This document shows, piece by piece, positions 6,057 to 6,464 of a stretch of 6,464 nucleotides of DNA. Position numbers and translations under genes: made by a program. Source of the stretch: Bacteroidota bacterium (lineage in GTDB: Bacteria > Bacteroidota > Bacteroidia > Chitinophagales > Chitinophagaceae); NCBI GenBank assembly GCA_030831005.1, contig JAURLW010000081.1:1-6464 (forward strand), in the 5' to 3' direction. A model generated the notes under the pieces. The model did no database searches and was not told the DNA's origin. It was given only the letters and a program-made list of their open reading frames with translations. Every line of letters starts with the position of its first letter. Position 1 is the first letter of the stretch.

Positions 6057-6464
6057 ATGAATAAAATTCAAAAAGCATGGGCCATGTACGATTGGTCTAA
6101 CTCCGCTTATAATCTAGTGATCACTTCTACCATTTTCCCTGCCTATTACAAAGCTGTAAGTCCAGAGAAGATTCAAATAGGTAATCATTCCCTGTCTAAT
6201 AATGTGGTATTTGATTATACCCTTGCTTTTGCCTATTTATTAATCGCTTTTATGTCGCCCATATTATCTTCAATGGCCGATGTTGGTGGTAATAAAAAAC
6301 GCTACATGCAGTTTTTTACTTATATAGGTAGTATTGCTTGTATGGGATTATTTTATTTCACAGACACTCACTTTTGGTGGGGCATCTCCTGTTTTGCCAT
6401 AGCGGCAATTGGGTTTTGTGGCAGCTTGGTATTTTACAATGCCTACTTACCAGAAATTGCTACG
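6057..6464 (+). CDS. MFS transporter, UMF1 family (3' end cut by window edge)
   Basis: An ATG at 6057 opens a frame that remains open for 136 codons to the window edge. The translation begins MNKIQKAWAMYDWSNSAYNL. The DWSNSAY motif (12-18) just before the first membrane helix is a hallmark of the UMF1 branch of the major facilitator superfamily, which also includes the yeast vacuolar effluxer Atg22. Further family features are ADVGGNKKR (74-82), a loop resembling MFS motif A, and FYNAYLPEI (126-134). Membrane segments are visible at about 17-34, 54-72, 84-101 and 107-128, so roughly the first third of a typical protein of 400 or more residues is present. The substrate is unknown; an amino acid or small-molecule efflux role is only family-based inference. 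It is transcribed divergently from batD. The leader has no Shine-Dalgarno sequence but is A-rich. Truncation is due to the window edge, not a mutation. Confidence 0.9.
   Translation, partial: MNKIQKAWAMYDWSNSAYNLVITSTIFPAYYKAVSPEKIQIGNHSLSNNVVFDYTLAFAYLLIAFMSPILSSMADVGGNKKRYMQFFTYIGSIACMGLFYFTDTHFWWGISCFAIAAIGFCGSLVFYNAYLPEIAT

Overview
The window looks like an ordinary chromosomal stretch from a member of the Bacteroidota, probably near the Chitinophagaceae. The evidence is AT-rich DNA, almost no Shine-Dalgarno sequences, two clear TTG / TAnnTTTG promoters of the Bacteroidota type, and a BatD-BatE pair. The lineage is inferred from sequence character and gene content, not from a search.

Layout. 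Positions 1-608 (minus strand) hold a small lipoprotein gene of unknown function, followed two bases later by the first seven codons of a gene that runs off the left edge. A 111-bp divergent intergenic region (609-719) carries a strong minus-strand promoter and weaker plus-strand signals. On the plus strand, 720-2458 is a two-gene unit: a ZIP-family metal transporter followed after 2 nt by a GT9 (heptosyltransferase-type) glycosyltransferase. It meets tail-to-tail, with a 15-bp overlap, a three-gene minus-strand operon that reads batD (5924-3963), batE (3966-3211) and a DUF3050 heme-oxygenase-like protein (3208-2444). A 132-bp divergent region (5925-6056) carries the batD promoter. After it, a plus-strand MFS transporter of the UMF1 type starts and is cut by the right edge.

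How the genes work together. BatD and BatE belong to the Bacteroides aerotolerance (Bat) envelope system, which normally includes a MoxR ATPase and the von Willebrand-domain proteins BatA and BatB. None of those lie beside batD here, so the pair has its own promoter and presumably acts with partners encoded elsewhere. The DUF3050 protein is translationally coupled to batE, which makes it a plausible but unproven functional associate. The ZIP-GT9 pair joins metal uptake with envelope polysaccharide or LPS assembly without an obvious functional link.

No CRISPR array, rRNA, tRNA, insertion sequence or prophage is visible, and every complete gene appears intact. I did not find a clearly novel system. 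The points most worth a second look are the detached batDE-DUF3050 operon, the ZIP protein's altered metal site, and the repeated TAA-NN-ATG gene junctions.
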